Position numbers and translations under genes: made by a program. Below are positions 35,829-44,330 of a stretch of DNA of 64,000 nucleotides, one piece after another. The notes beneath the pieces are model-generated. The model had not been told where the DNA came from. It worked only from the letters and a program-made list of their open reading frames with translations, and searched no databases. Origin of the DNA: Levilactobacillus tongjiangensis (GTDB lineage: Bacteria; Bacillota; Bacilli; Lactobacillales; Lactobacillaceae); contig NZ_RHNY01000004.1 in NCBI RefSeq assembly GCF_003946345.1, positions 1-64,000 of the forward strand, given 5' to 3'. The stretch's first letter is position 1; every line of letters starts with the position of its first letter.

Positions 35829-36086
35829 AGTCAAAACTTACCTTTTTGAACGAAACAGTCCCGGAACTTAACCCGATTGGTAAGTTAGCAAACAAATAGT
35901 TTCGGTGGGTGTATAATTAATTTGGTTGGTGGATTAGTTATTTTAATGACATAAACCCCACAGTGACGCTGGTTTCCCGGACATTCAACGTTTAAACCAG
36001 TAAAAAAGTTCACGAGTCATTATTTATAACAAATTGGTATGGTTGGCTTACTATAGACTTAGAATCAGAATCTACAAAGGGGGTGG

Positions 36087-36196
36087 GTAACACGGCCCCC
36101 GAAAAATAGCGGGTGAGCACCAATCTTGGGGGATGGGCGACCTAATAACTGATTTGATTCCCGAATCACCAAAGCTATTTGGGGGAGCAGTGTTAC
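36087..36196 (+). repeat. Large inverted repeat spanning the start region of the ROK gene
   Basis: Arms GTAACACGGCCCCCG..AAATAGC (36087-36110) and GCTATTTGGGGGAGCAGTGTTAC (about 36174-36196; given in two parts GCTATTTGGGGG and AGCAGTGTTAC) are complementary with small bulges. A smaller GATTC-CC-GAATC palindrome lies inside. Upstream (35829-36086) a -10 TATAAT at 35912-35917 is visible and no gene. Confidence 0.65.
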
Positions 36197-36205
36197 CAGA
36201 AAATT

Positions 36206-37390
36206 ATGATTATCAACAAACACATCATGCGTACAACCAATGAGAAACAGGTTTTGCAGCAGATCGTGAATGCTGGGCCAATTTCTCGTAGTCAAATTTC
36301 AAGAAATCTCTGTCTGAATAAGGTGACGGTCTCTGACATTTATAGTCAATTACTCAGTGAAGGGTTGATCCGTGAGGTTGGTCACGGGGTCAGCACCCGG
36401 AACGGTGGTAGAAAACCAGTTATGGCATTACTAAACGTGGGGTATGGTTATGTCATTAGTATTAACATTTTGCGGTCACGCTTCTCGATGATTACCTGTC
36501 GGTTAGATGGGCGGTCTGAGAATTATCAAAGTGTGTCGACCCGCGACGTTGATCTGACGACCGTGTTGGACATGATCGACGAACGAATCGCGGCCACCAT
36601 TGCGGCCAGCGAGACTAAGCTATTGGGTATCTCGTTTGGGCTGGACGGTGTCATTTACGACAACCAGATTCTGGGTGCCTCACTGAAGGGCTTTAAGAAC
36701 TTTGATTTAGCGAAATACTTCAGTGACAAGTTCCAGGTACCGGTCGTGTTGGAAAACTTGGCGAACGAGTCCGCTATCTACGAGCGTGACTTCTCCGGCA
36801 AGGGCGTTTACAACAACCTGATTTCCGTAACGATTCGGGATCAGGTCTCCGCCGGCATCATTACCGAGGGTCACCTGTACCGTGGCCATAACGGCGAGGC
36901 CGGTAACATCGGTTCCTGCCCATTGGCGGACCGTTATGAGGAAAAGACGTCGGACACCGTCAACCATTACGTGGCGGAGCGGCCGGTCCTTCAGAAAATT
37001 ATGGCGTACCAGAAACTCGACCGGGTCGACGTGAACCGAATCCGGCGTGACTACCTGGGGCATCGGCCAGAGTTGTTGGCAATTCTTGATGAATTTGCCT
37101 TCTACCTGGCGAAAGTGTTGGGCAACCTGTCCAATACCTTTGCGCCGGACGCCATCGTGGTCAACGCACCAATCTTGGAACTCCTGCCAGAAATCATGGA
37201 TAAGGTGCGGACTTACGTGGACAGCATGGCCATCATGCGTAAGGCACCGATGATTTTAACGAAGAACGCGAAGGAAGCCTCCCTGATGGGTGGGGCCTCC
37301 GCTATCATCCACAAGGCTTTGGCCTTAGACGACCTGCAACTGACGTTTGGCAATCAGCGGTCGGCGGTTCTAGAAGAAGTTGAATCTTAA
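36206..37390 (+). CDS. ROK-family transcriptional regulator (NagC/XylR-like)
   Basis: A ~394-residue protein. The N-terminal winged helix (VLQQIVNAGPISRSQISRNL, LNKVTVSDIYSQLL, GRKPVMALLN) is followed by a ROK kinase-fold domain (about 80-390) with the GHNGEAGNIGSCPL region, equivalent to the family's ExGH/GHNGExGH sugar-binding segment. The CxCGxxGCxE zinc motif is not obvious. It should bind a sugar or sugar-phosphate and control transcription, but no sugar operon lies next to it. Start uncertain: ATG 36206 fits XylR-type N-termini; TTG 36179 would lie within the inverted repeat. Confidence 0.85.
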   Translation: MIINKHIMRTTNEKQVLQQIVNAGPISRSQISRNLCLNKVTVSDIYSQLLSEGLIREVGHGVSTRNGGRKPVMALLNVGYGYVISINILRSRFSMITCRLDGRSENYQSVSTRDVDLTTVLDMIDERIAATIAASETKLLGISFGLDGVIYDNQILGASLKGFKNFDLAKYFSDKFQVPVVLENLANESAIYERDFSGKGVYNNLISVTIRDQVSAGIITEGHLYRGHNGEAGNIGSCPLADRYEEKTSDTVNHYVAERPVLQKIMAYQKLDRVDVNRIRRDYLGHRPELLAILDEFAFYLAKVLGNLSNTFAPDAIVVNAPILELLPEIMDKVRTYVDSMAIMRKAPMILTKNAKEASLMGGASAIIHKALALDDLQLTFGNQRSAVLEEVES

Positions 37391-37433
37391 AATAAGAGAA
37401 TGAGCAGAATGCTCGCATGAATGAGAAAATGGG

Positions 37434-37467
37434 GAAGCTGAGTCCGTTGGGACTGAGCTTCTTTTTT
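37434..37467 (+). terminator. Rho-independent terminator
   Basis: GAAGCTGAGTCC / GGGACTGAGCTTC with a short loop and six T, after the ROK gene. Confidence 0.88.
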
Positions 37468-37608
37468 GGTGACTGGCCTCAAAATTAGCTGACCGAGGCG
37501 GCTAAGAATGATGGTTGGCAAACACGCTGGGTTGCCTGACAAAAATACTAGGGAATCTGACCCCTTAGGGTATAATGAGGGTATTGAGGAACAGAGGGAG
37601 GACCACAA

Positions 37609-38691
37609 GTGAGTTTATGGCAACGCTTCGTTGAAAACGTCCAGCTCCGGCGATTTACGGTGCTGGCACTATTGATATTTGTCCTATGGTTGATTCGGTC
37701 GGAAATGAACATGATTCTATTGACGTTCATTTTTACTTTTCTGGTGCTACAGCTGGTTAAGGCGATTCGTAAGGTGGTTAAATTGCCGCCTGCGCTGATT
37801 GTGACGGTGACCTACGTGTTAGTCATTGGTGGCCTGTACTGGGCGGTAACGACCTATCTGCCGCAGATTATGACGTCGTCGATCCACGGGGTCGAGAACT
37901 TGTATAAGTTCTACCAGAAACCGGGGAACGATAATAACGAGATCATTCGTTACGTGACCAATTACATTAACAATACCAACTTCATGAGCCAGCTCCAGAG
38001 TGGGGCCAAGATTGTCTTGACCTACATCTCAACGATTGGGTCGTTTGGGGTCACGCTGTTCATGTCGATGATCCTGAGTTTCTTCTTCACCATCGAGAGC
38101 AAACAGATGACGGCGTTCTCCAAGCGCTTCCTGACGAGTACGTACGGCTGGTTCTTTGAAGATATCAATTTCTTTGCAACTAAATTCGTGAATACGTTTG
38201 GGGTTGTGCTGGAAGCGCAGTTCTTCATTGCCCTGTGCAACACGGTGATTACGACGGTGGTGCTGGCAATTATGGGGATGCCTCAGTTGCCGACGTTGGC
38301 CATCATGATCTTTATCCTGAGCCTGATTCCTGTGGCCGGGGTCATCGTGTCCATCGTCCCGTTGTCAATTCTGGGGTACTCAGTTGGTGGCTTCCGCTAC
38401 GTGGTCTACATTTTGGTTATGATGGTGGTCGTTCACGCGTTAGAAGCCTATGTGCTGAATCCCAAATTCATGTCGAGTCGAACGGAACTGCCCATCTTCT
38501 ACACCTTCGTGGTGCTGTTGGCGGGGGAACAACTCTTTGGCGTTTGGGGTCTGATCGTTGGGGTCCCAATCTTTACGTTCTTCCTGGATATCCTGGGGGT
38601 ACGGCCGGTGCATGGGCTGCACCAGGCACCGCATGTCGATGTTAAAAAGCTCAAGGAGTATCGGCGGAACCATAGTAACGACGAACATTAG
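37609..38691 (+). CDS. AI-2E family (UPF0118/YdiK-like) transporter
   Basis: A 360-residue membrane protein with about seven or eight helices. The pattern of two N-terminal helices, an amphipathic middle (about 80-150), and the C-terminal signature LSLIPVAGVIVSIVPL, ALEAYVLNPKFMSSRTELP and LFGVWGLIVGVPIFTFFLDIL identify the AI-2E family. Members export quorum signal AI-2 or act as Na+/H+ antiporters; which applies is not visible. GTG start after GGAGGACCACAA. Confidence 0.9.
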   Translation: MSLWQRFVENVQLRRFTVLALLIFVLWLIRSEMNMILLTFIFTFLVLQLVKAIRKVVKLPPALIVTVTYVLVIGGLYWAVTTYLPQIMTSSIHGVENLYKFYQKPGNDNNEIIRYVTNYINNTNFMSQLQSGAKIVLTYISTIGSFGVTLFMSMILSFFFTIESKQMTAFSKRFLTSTYGWFFEDINFFATKFVNTFGVVLEAQFFIALCNTVITTVVLAIMGMPQLPTLAIMIFILSLIPVAGVIVSIVPLSILGYSVGGFRYVVYILVMMVVVHALEAYVLNPKFMSSRTELPIFYTFVVLLAGEQLFGVWGLIVGVPIFTFFLDILGVRPVHGLHQAPHVDVKKLKEYRRNHSNDEH

Positions 38692-38705
38692 TCGTTGCGT
38701 GGGAT

Positions 38706-38899
38706 GGCCGCCTGTGGCCGCCAGGGATGGTGCTACTGCTGTGGGGACCGGAGCAAGCCTGAGGAGCGGTCTTGCTCCTCGACTTGAAACCTCGGGAGGT
38801 CACCGAGTTTCCAAGCTCGTCCCGTGGCCTAACCTCGGGAGGTCGCCGAGGCAATGCCACCGTCACATCCGGTCACCATCCCTAGCGACCTCCGGCTAC
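38706..38899 (-). repeat. Palindromic repeat copy I (three-hairpin class)
   Basis: Closing arms CCAGGGATGGTG (38721-38732) and CACCATCCCTAG (38874-38885), one C/A mismatch that is G-U on minus. H3 (minus) GGAGCAAG-A-CC/GGCTTGCTCC. Ends CCGCCTGTGG and CCTCCGGC flank it. Confidence 0.8.
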
Positions 38900-38999
38900 G
38901 TTAGTGGGGTGGAGTGATACTAGCGTTGTGCCGGTGCTGTTGCGACTGTGGGTTGGTCGTACAAGTGGTTTAACTTTTAGAAATTTAAATAACTTGAAC

Positions 39000-39031
39000 G
39001 GGTTTGGGACAAAAGTCTCAAACCCTTTTTT
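39000..39031 (+). terminator. Rho-independent terminator
   Basis: GGGTTTGGGAC / GTCTCAAACCC with an AAAA loop and six T, downstream of repeat I. The next ~270 bp up to gpmA show only promoter-like TAAAAT near 39263. Confidence 0.85.
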
Positions 39032-39306
39032 GTGCTCTGAACGTAAATAGTCGAAACGTGCGACAAAAGGCAGTCAATTCCGCTTAGCCCCGATAGACAA
39101 ACAATCCAAGACCGGGATTATTCGTCTGTCGACGTTAATGCTCATTGACTAACCGCCTTGTGGCTCACTCTCGTTTCTTAGCAGTTGTTAATTAATTCCA
39201 AGAAGAAAGCGGATACATGAAAATGCCGCGACAATTAGGCTGAAATTTGCCGGTAGATGGTGTAAAATAAGACGAATAATACAAGAAAAGAAAGAGGTCA
39301 TAAGTG

Positions 39307-39999
39307 ATGGCAAAATTAGTATTGATTCGCCACGGCCAAAGTGAATGGAACTTAGCTAACAAGTTCACTGGCTGGGTTGACGTTGATTTAAGCGAAAAGG
39401 GTGTCGAAGAAGCCAAGGCTGCTGGTCAAAAGATCAAGGAATCTGGCATGAAGTTCGACTACGCTTACACGTCAGTTCTGAAGCGGGCAATCAAGACGTT
39501 ACACTACGTCTTGGAAGAATCTGACCAACTTTGGATTCCAGAAACCAAGACTTGGCGTTTGAACGAACGTCACTACGGTGCTTTACAAGGCCTGAACAAG
39601 AAGGAAACCGCTGAGAAGTACGGTGATGACCAAGTTCACATCTGGCGTCGTTCATACGATGTTTTGCCTCCACTTTTGGATGCAGATGCTGAAGGTTCAG
39701 CTGTTAAGGACCCACGTTACGCTAACTTGGACCCTAACATCGTACCCGGTGGTGAAAACTTGAAGGTTACCCTGGAACGCGTTATGCCTTTCTGGGAAGA
39801 CCAAATCGCACCTAAGTTACTTGACGGCAAGAACGTTATCATCGCTGCCCACGGTAACTCATTACGTGCTTTAAGCAAGTACATCGAACGGATCTCCGAC
39901 GATGACATCATGAACCTCGAAATGGCTACTGGTGAACCAGTTGTCTACGACTTTGATGACAAGTTAAACATGACTAACAAGACGAAGTTGGGTAAGTAA
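39307..39999 (+). CDS. gpmA: 2,3-bisphosphoglycerate-dependent phosphoglycerate mutase
   Basis: A 230-residue glycolytic enzyme interconverting 3- and 2-phosphoglycerate. [10 protein letters not shown] carries the phospho-histidine; [21 protein letters not shown] and [10 protein letters not shown] complete the active site. ATG 39307 is nine bases after AGAGG. Codon use is strongly optimised, as for a highly expressed gene. The last 215 bases recur at 43174-43388. Confidence 0.97.
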   Translation: MAKLVLIRHGQSEWNLANKFTGWVDVDLSEKGVEEAKAAGQKIKESGMKFDYAYTSVLKRAIKTLHYVLEESDQLWIPETKTWRLNERHYGALQGLNKKETAEKYGDDQVHIWRRSYDVLPPLLDADAEGSAVKDPRYANLDPNIVPGGENLKVTLERVMPFWEDQIAPKLLDGKNVIIAAHGNSLRALSKYIERISDDDIMNLEMATGEPVVYDFDDKLNMTNKTKLGK

Positions 40000-40016
40000 T
40001 TACCTGATTGACTCAG

Positions 40017-40046
40017 AGCCGCCTCGTTTGTGGGGGCGGCTTTTTC
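40017..40046 (+). terminator. gpmA terminator
   Basis: GAGCCGCC / GGGCGGCT with TTTTTC; the same hairpin follows the gpmA fragment at about 43400-43435. Confidence 0.85.
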
Positions 40047-40124
40047 GTGGAAAAAAATGTCACTAGCGGTCACTAGAGGGGCCGCTGTTGACCGAAAATT
40101 TAGCATAGAGAAAAGAGATTGGCA

Positions 40125-40370
40125 TTGGCAGATAAAGAAGTAACGCAACTTGAAAAGATGAAGATTATTGGTTTGTTCCGCAAAGAAGGTTTCACTGGCG
40201 AGTACGAAAGCTTCCAACGCGTCAGTGGCACTGATCGGGAATTCTTCGTTGTCATGAGCAATGAACAGGGTATCAAGGCACTGTTTCGGGCTAGCTTGAT
40301 GTTGAACGCCGTGGAGTTCCAGTATGTATTGGATGACAAGCATGTGTTTGTGACGGAAAAAGCTGAATAG
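40125..40370 (+). CDS. Conserved small protein downstream of gpmA, copy 1
   Basis: An 81-residue soluble protein of unknown family: an N-terminal acidic/basic helix (DKEVTQLEKMKIIGLFRKEG) and a C-terminal strand-rich part (REFFVVMSNEQGIKALFRAS). TTG 40125 is preferred because copy 2 at 43501 begins at the equivalent codon. The two copies share 78 of 81 residues but differ at roughly 35 of 246 bases, nearly all synonymous, so both have been under protein-level selection. Its terminator stem (about 40378-40412) is degraded relative to copy 2, marking the island junction. Confidence 0.75.
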   Translation: MADKEVTQLEKMKIIGLFRKEGFTGEYESFQRVSGTDREFFVVMSNEQGIKALFRASLMLNAVEFQYVLDDKHVFVTEKAE

Positions 40371-40687
40371 TCAATGTAAGGTGGTTGGCTCTTATCAATG
40401 GAGTTAACCCAAAAAAGAAACTAAAATCATCGTTCTGGCATTGAACATCCTCAAGCTGGTCTCCACTAGGAGAAAGTGGTTCGAGAATCAAGAGCATGGA
40501 AAGGTTTCGTGTCTTATTTTTGTTCTACAGAGGCTAGTTATGTCGCAGCCTTCATCATAGAACCAAAACACTAGGGGATAAAGTTCCTCTAGTGTTTTTT
40601 TTGAAACTAATATCGGCTATAATTACATGTAAAAGGATAATAAACTAAATTGATTAGTGGATGATAAAAATATTGTGGGGGCGCTTC

Positions 40688-42436
40688 ATGAATAAAGAAG
40701 TTATTGAACGAAGTGCAATTAGCTCATTAAACAACAAGCTCGGTAGGATGCACGTCAAAGCTGAAATCGATTTCAACGATAAAACGCCAGTGGAGGATGG
40801 TGCTGTTTTCTTATATAGTTCGGATAAAGATGCAGAATACGCCGTAAAGGATTTGGCAGGTCGAATGCCGGTTCAGGTTAAGGGAACAACCCGTGCTCCC
40901 AAAGATAAGATGACTTATTCAGCAACTAGAAAGATGTTAGATGGAATTAGACGATATGGTGGATTGTTTCTTTTTGTTGTTTTTGTGGATAGTGTGGATG
41001 ATACAAAGAACAAAATTTACTTCCGAGAATTGTCTAAATTAGTTGTTGATAGGATTTTGAGAAATATGCATGGAAAGAATTCTAAAAGTATTTGGGTACA
41101 CGAGTTTCCAAAGGATAACCATGAGGCACTTTTGCAGTTGTGCAGATCAGCCGACCAGATTGAGAGACAAGGAACAACATTAAATGTTGAAGCGGATGAT
41201 AGGCCTAAGCAACTTCAACTACGAACATATGGTGATGAAAAATTAGAAGATGTTTTAAAACGATCGGATGTCACAATGTACAAGGTGGTTGACGGAACAC
41301 CTATCCCATACTCAACAATTGATCCAGATACTGTGGAAGTTTATGGACTACAATCAGCCAGAATTAGGTTCAAAGAGGAATCGGAAGAATTTATTTCCGA
41401 AGTTAAGGGTCGTAAGGGGTATCTTGAAATTAATACAGGTGTAGAAAATAAAATTCAGATTATCATCAAAGACAACAAGGTTACTGTAACCTTTCATGAT
41501 TCGGATGATTTTACTACACAGGTAAGAAATACAAATACATTAATAACGTTTTTGGATACTAAAGGTACTTTCTTCTTAAATGACCATGAAGAATACTTTG
41601 GATGGAATAAAGATGATCCAGATGTTACAAAACTACGAAAAACAATGATTGAACTTCGAGATAGGCTTCAAATCGTCAGGATATTGGAGAGAGAGACACA
41701 TCTTCCTTTTTTTATGAAGAATCCTCCTGAAGATGTTAACAAGCTTCTACATGCTGTGATATACAAATATAAGCATCCTAATAAAAAGGAACATGGTGTA
41801 TACCGGGTCGTGGCAGATGGGAAAGTGTTCTATCTTATGATTATTCCAGTGAAGGATCAGAATAGGAAGGTAATAATACGAAGCATTTTTCAGAAGGCTA
41901 CGATCGATTCTTTATCGATGGTTTATAATCACAGCGGAGTTAAGTTTAAAATGAATCCTTATACGTATGGTGATGATCCAATTGAAGAGATTGGTGATTA
42001 CGATCCCAAACTAGTACAGACATGGTTTGAAGAAACTGGAGTCAATTCAGATGTTGAGGAAAGGTACGCAAACGATTATAGTTTTCAATTACTTCGTGCT
42101 TATGAAAAAACTCAGAATAATAGTTTCCGGGATCTGGCGATTTATATAACCAAGATGACTTTTGAGTATGATTCCGATGAAAATGTTTCATTTTTGAACT
42201 ATATGCAAGCGCTTAAGAGACGCGATAGAGTTAGCCTTTCTAAGATGAAGAGGTTATTTGAGATATCGAAAGACGGAGAATCCCGTGAGCGTTTTGCAGC
42301 TAAGCTACTGTTAGAGGCATCGGATGAAGATGTTTTAGAAGCATGGGGTGAAGTTGACGATATTGAAAAGAAGCAATTACAAAAATTCCCGATCTTTGAT
42401 TTTGTTAAGGGCAGTTTACGTCAAAAGATAAGTTAA
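40688..42436 (+). CDS. DUF4365-like putative nuclease with long helical C-terminal region
   Basis: A 582-residue protein. The N-terminal ~150 residues resemble DUF4365, a PD-(D/E)xK-type nuclease fold: RSAISSLNNKLG helix, VEDGAVFLYSSD with an acidic site, then PVQVKGTT giving the Q/ExK catalytic motif. Residues ~200-400 form a mixed domain with no family I know, and ~410-580 look like TPR-type helical repeats. ATG 40688 is six bases after a GGGGG ribosome site. AT-rich composition, the companion gene 28 bases downstream and the island setting suggest an anti-phage unit in which the helical part senses and the N-terminal part cuts nucleic acid. The role is inference. Confidence 0.65.
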   Translation: MNKEVIERSAISSLNNKLGRMHVKAEIDFNDKTPVEDGAVFLYSSDKDAEYAVKDLAGRMPVQVKGTTRAPKDKMTYSATRKMLDGIRRYGGLFLFVVFVDSVDDTKNKIYFRELSKLVVDRILRNMHGKNSKSIWVHEFPKDNHEALLQLCRSADQIERQGTTLNVEADDRPKQLQLRTYGDEKLEDVLKRSDVTMYKVVDGTPIPYSTIDPDTVEVYGLQSARIRFKEESEEFISEVKGRKGYLEINTGVENKIQIIIKDNKVTVTFHDSDDFTTQVRNTNTLITFLDTKGTFFLNDHEEYFGWNKDDPDVTKLRKTMIELRDRLQIVRILERETHLPFFMKNPPEDVNKLLHAVIYKYKHPNKKEHGVYRVVADGKVFYLMIIPVKDQNRKVIIRSIFQKATIDSLSMVYNHSGVKFKMNPYTYGDDPIEEIGDYDPKLVQTWFEETGVNSDVEERYANDYSFQLLRAYEKTQNNSFRDLAIYITKMTFEYDSDENVSFLNYMQALKRRDRVSLSKMKRLFEISKDGESRERFAAKLLLEASDEDVLEAWGEVDDIEKKQLQKFPIFDFVKGSLRQKIS

Positions 42437-42464
42437 ACTTATATAAAGTCGGGAGTGAATCGTA

Positions 42465-43064
42465 ATGGCGTATAAAGTTAAATTTTACAGGTTAGCAAGT
42501 GAAGTGTTCCAAGGAAATGACTCTTTTGAGTTCTCATATAATAGTTTAAGGTTTACATTGTTATATGGTATTAATCCTCATAACGAGGAGAAACATTGTT
42601 TGATTTTTATAAAGTTCAATACTCAGCAGGAATTACTATTAGATATTGATGGAATGTTCCGTGTCGAAACTTCCTTGCCTACTAGATTTAAGGAAATTAG
42701 AGAATTTTTTGAAGTTCCATATTCAAGAAATGGCAATGGATTTAACTTATTTAACCTGTATAAAGATATTGATGCAAATATTCGTGTGGCCTCTAAAAGA
42801 AAACAAAATCGTAGTCAGGTGACGCATAGTTATCACTTTCCAAATCCAGATGCTATTTACTACCATGGCTTAATTCGACATGACGTTAATGGTGATGGTC
42901 ATAATGTATCAGTCGGAAACCGGGATAAAACGCGACATCTATTGCCTGATTTGTATGAAATGATTAAGACTAAAAATGTTAGTGTTCGGTATACTGATGA
43001 AAGGAATGATGCTTTTTCTGAAACAAAAACACGATTTTTACAAGATATTAATAAGCATAAATAA
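42465..43064 (+). CDS. Unknown protein, partner of the DUF4365-like gene
   Basis: A 199-residue soluble protein, not recognised. The first ~100 residues look beta-rich (FEFSYNSLRFTLLYG, HCLIFIKFNTQQELLLDIDGMF); the second half contains HFPNPDAIYYHGLIRHD, a Cys-free His/Asp/Tyr-rich stretch, and RYTDERNDAFSETKTRFL. GGGAG ribosome site before ATG. It follows the upstream gene by 28 bases, so the two form an operon. Composition is AT-rich as in the upstream gene. Could be an effector or regulator of the pair. Confidence 0.6.
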   Translation: MAYKVKFYRLASEVFQGNDSFEFSYNSLRFTLLYGINPHNEEKHCLIFIKFNTQQELLLDIDGMFRVETSLPTRFKEIREFFEVPYSRNGNGFNLFNLYKDIDANIRVASKRKQNRSQVTHSYHFPNPDAIYYHGLIRHDVNGDGHNVSVGNRDKTRHLLPDLYEMIKTKNVSVRYTDERNDAFSETKTRFLQDINKHK

Positions 43065-43173
43065 AAGAGTAGCATTATATTTTTAATTATTATCTCGTCA
43101 CTAATATGACCTGAACATACTAGTGTAAAATTTGACGTTGATGACTTTATATGACTTTGCACTGTCATCAGAG

Positions 43174-43388
43174 TGCCTTTCTGGGAAGACCAAATCGCAC
43201 CTAAGTTACTTGACGGCAAGAACGTTATCATCGCTGCCCACGGTAACTCATTACGTGCCTTAAGCAAGTACATCGAACGGATCTCCGACGATGACATCAT
43301 GGACCTCGAAATGGCTACTGGTGAACCAGTTGTCTACGACTTCGATGACAAGTTAAACATGACTAGCAAGACGAAGATGGGCAAGTAG
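43174..43388 (+). pseudogene. gpmA: gpmA 3' fragment (duplicated C-terminal 71 residues)
   Basis: 215 bases colinear, without indels, with 39785-39999 of the intact gpmA, with only about seven substitutions (for example one Asn to Asp). It begins abruptly within the codon before PFWEDQ and has no ribosome site. It is the right boundary of island 1. Confidence 0.9.
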
Positions 43389-43500
43389 TCCTTCTGACTC
43401 AGAGCCGCCTCGCACATGGGGGGCGGCTTTTTCGTGGCCTGAAACTGGCTGGTAGCGTTAATAATTAGCAGCATACTTATAAGAGAAAAGAGATTGTATT

Positions 43501-43746
43501 TTGGCAGATAAAGAAGTAACACAACTGGAAAAGATGAAGATCATTGGTTTATTCCGTAAAGAAGGGTTCTCTGGGGATTACGAGAGCTTTCAACGGGTCA
43601 GCGGTACCGACCGGGAGTTTTTCGTGGTCATGAGTAATGAGCAGGGGATCAAGGCGTTGTTCCGGGCTAGTTTGATGTTGAACGCTGTGGAGTTCCAGTA
43701 TGTGTTGGATGATAAGCATACGTTTGTGACGGAAAAAGCTGAATAG
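43501..43746 (+). CDS. Conserved small protein downstream of gpmA, copy 2
   Basis: An 81-residue homologue of the protein at 40125-40370, with three substitutions (Thr to Ser, Glu to Asp, Val to Thr). TTG start with AAAGAGA upstream. Its terminator is intact. The ~14% nucleotide divergence compared with ~3% in the adjacent gpmA tail indicates that the module came from a related strain and recombined within gpmA. Confidence 0.75.
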   Translation: MADKEVTQLEKMKIIGLFRKEGFSGDYESFQRVSGTDREFFVVMSNEQGIKALFRASLMLNAVEFQYVLDDKHTFVTEKAE

Positions 43747-43756
43747 TAAGCAATAT

Positions 43757-43796
43757 AAGGTGACTAGCTCTTATCAATGGAGCTAGTCACTTTTTT
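43757..43796 (+). terminator. Terminator of small-gene copy 2
   Basis: AAGGTGACTAGCTC / GAGCTAGTCACTT followed by a T-run. The counterpart after copy 1 has the stem weakened and the T-run replaced by A. Confidence 0.88.
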
Positions 43797-44330
43797 AAAA
43801 TCTCTTTGAAAAATATGTGATTTTCTTTTGCTATGGAGCACCCTTTCATGGGTTGTGGTTTACATGTATGGCGCTCTAAAATGAAATGGTTGGGTACAAT
43901 CTGGCCAGTGAAGAACTTGATGTGATGTGCGTAGCTGGTGCATTAGGGGATGGTAGGTTAAATTGATCCGAGTTGGAAGTTGAGACTGAATGATGTTTGA
44001 TTGGTATTTAGCAAAACGAATTATGCTGAAGATTGGAATAACGGTGATTATGGAGTTGATAAGAATTGTGGATATTCGGACTAAGGAAGTGCGGAAGTGG
44101 TGTGCGTGTGAAGTAGATAGGTGATTGGAAGTATTTGGTGCCACTGTGGTACTCAGCATTTTTTTGATGCAATGGGTAGAGACAACAGCTGAAATGAACA
44201 TTACGTATAGTTCGATATTGAATTTCAAAAGAGTATTTGTTCGAGTTATATGGAACTTGCAATAATATAGCAGTTAATTGTACAATTCTAGAAAAAATAG
44301 CTCGGATTGAGCTGACAAGAAAGAGGCGTG
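43797..44330. other. AT-rich non-coding stretch before the HEPN gene
   Basis: About 530 bp with many stop codons in all frames and no recognisable gene. Possibly decayed island DNA or a long leader. A GAAAGAGG ribosome site marks its end. Confidence 0.45.

Larger units (their letters stand above)
40412..43173. other. AT-rich island 1, inserted between repeated gpmA-tail modules
   Basis: About 2.8 kb with lower G+C and different codon use than its neighbours, holding two unfamiliar genes. It is bounded on the left by the degraded terminator of the small gene and on the right by the start of the duplicated gpmA tail. No integrase or transposase is present. Confidence 0.65.

Noticed and set aside
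40412-43173. Integrative element or insertion sequence carrying the 40-43 kb genes
   Set aside because: No integrase, transposase or terminal inverted repeats; the boundaries are duplicated core-gene sequence that differs between copies, pointing to homologous recombination.
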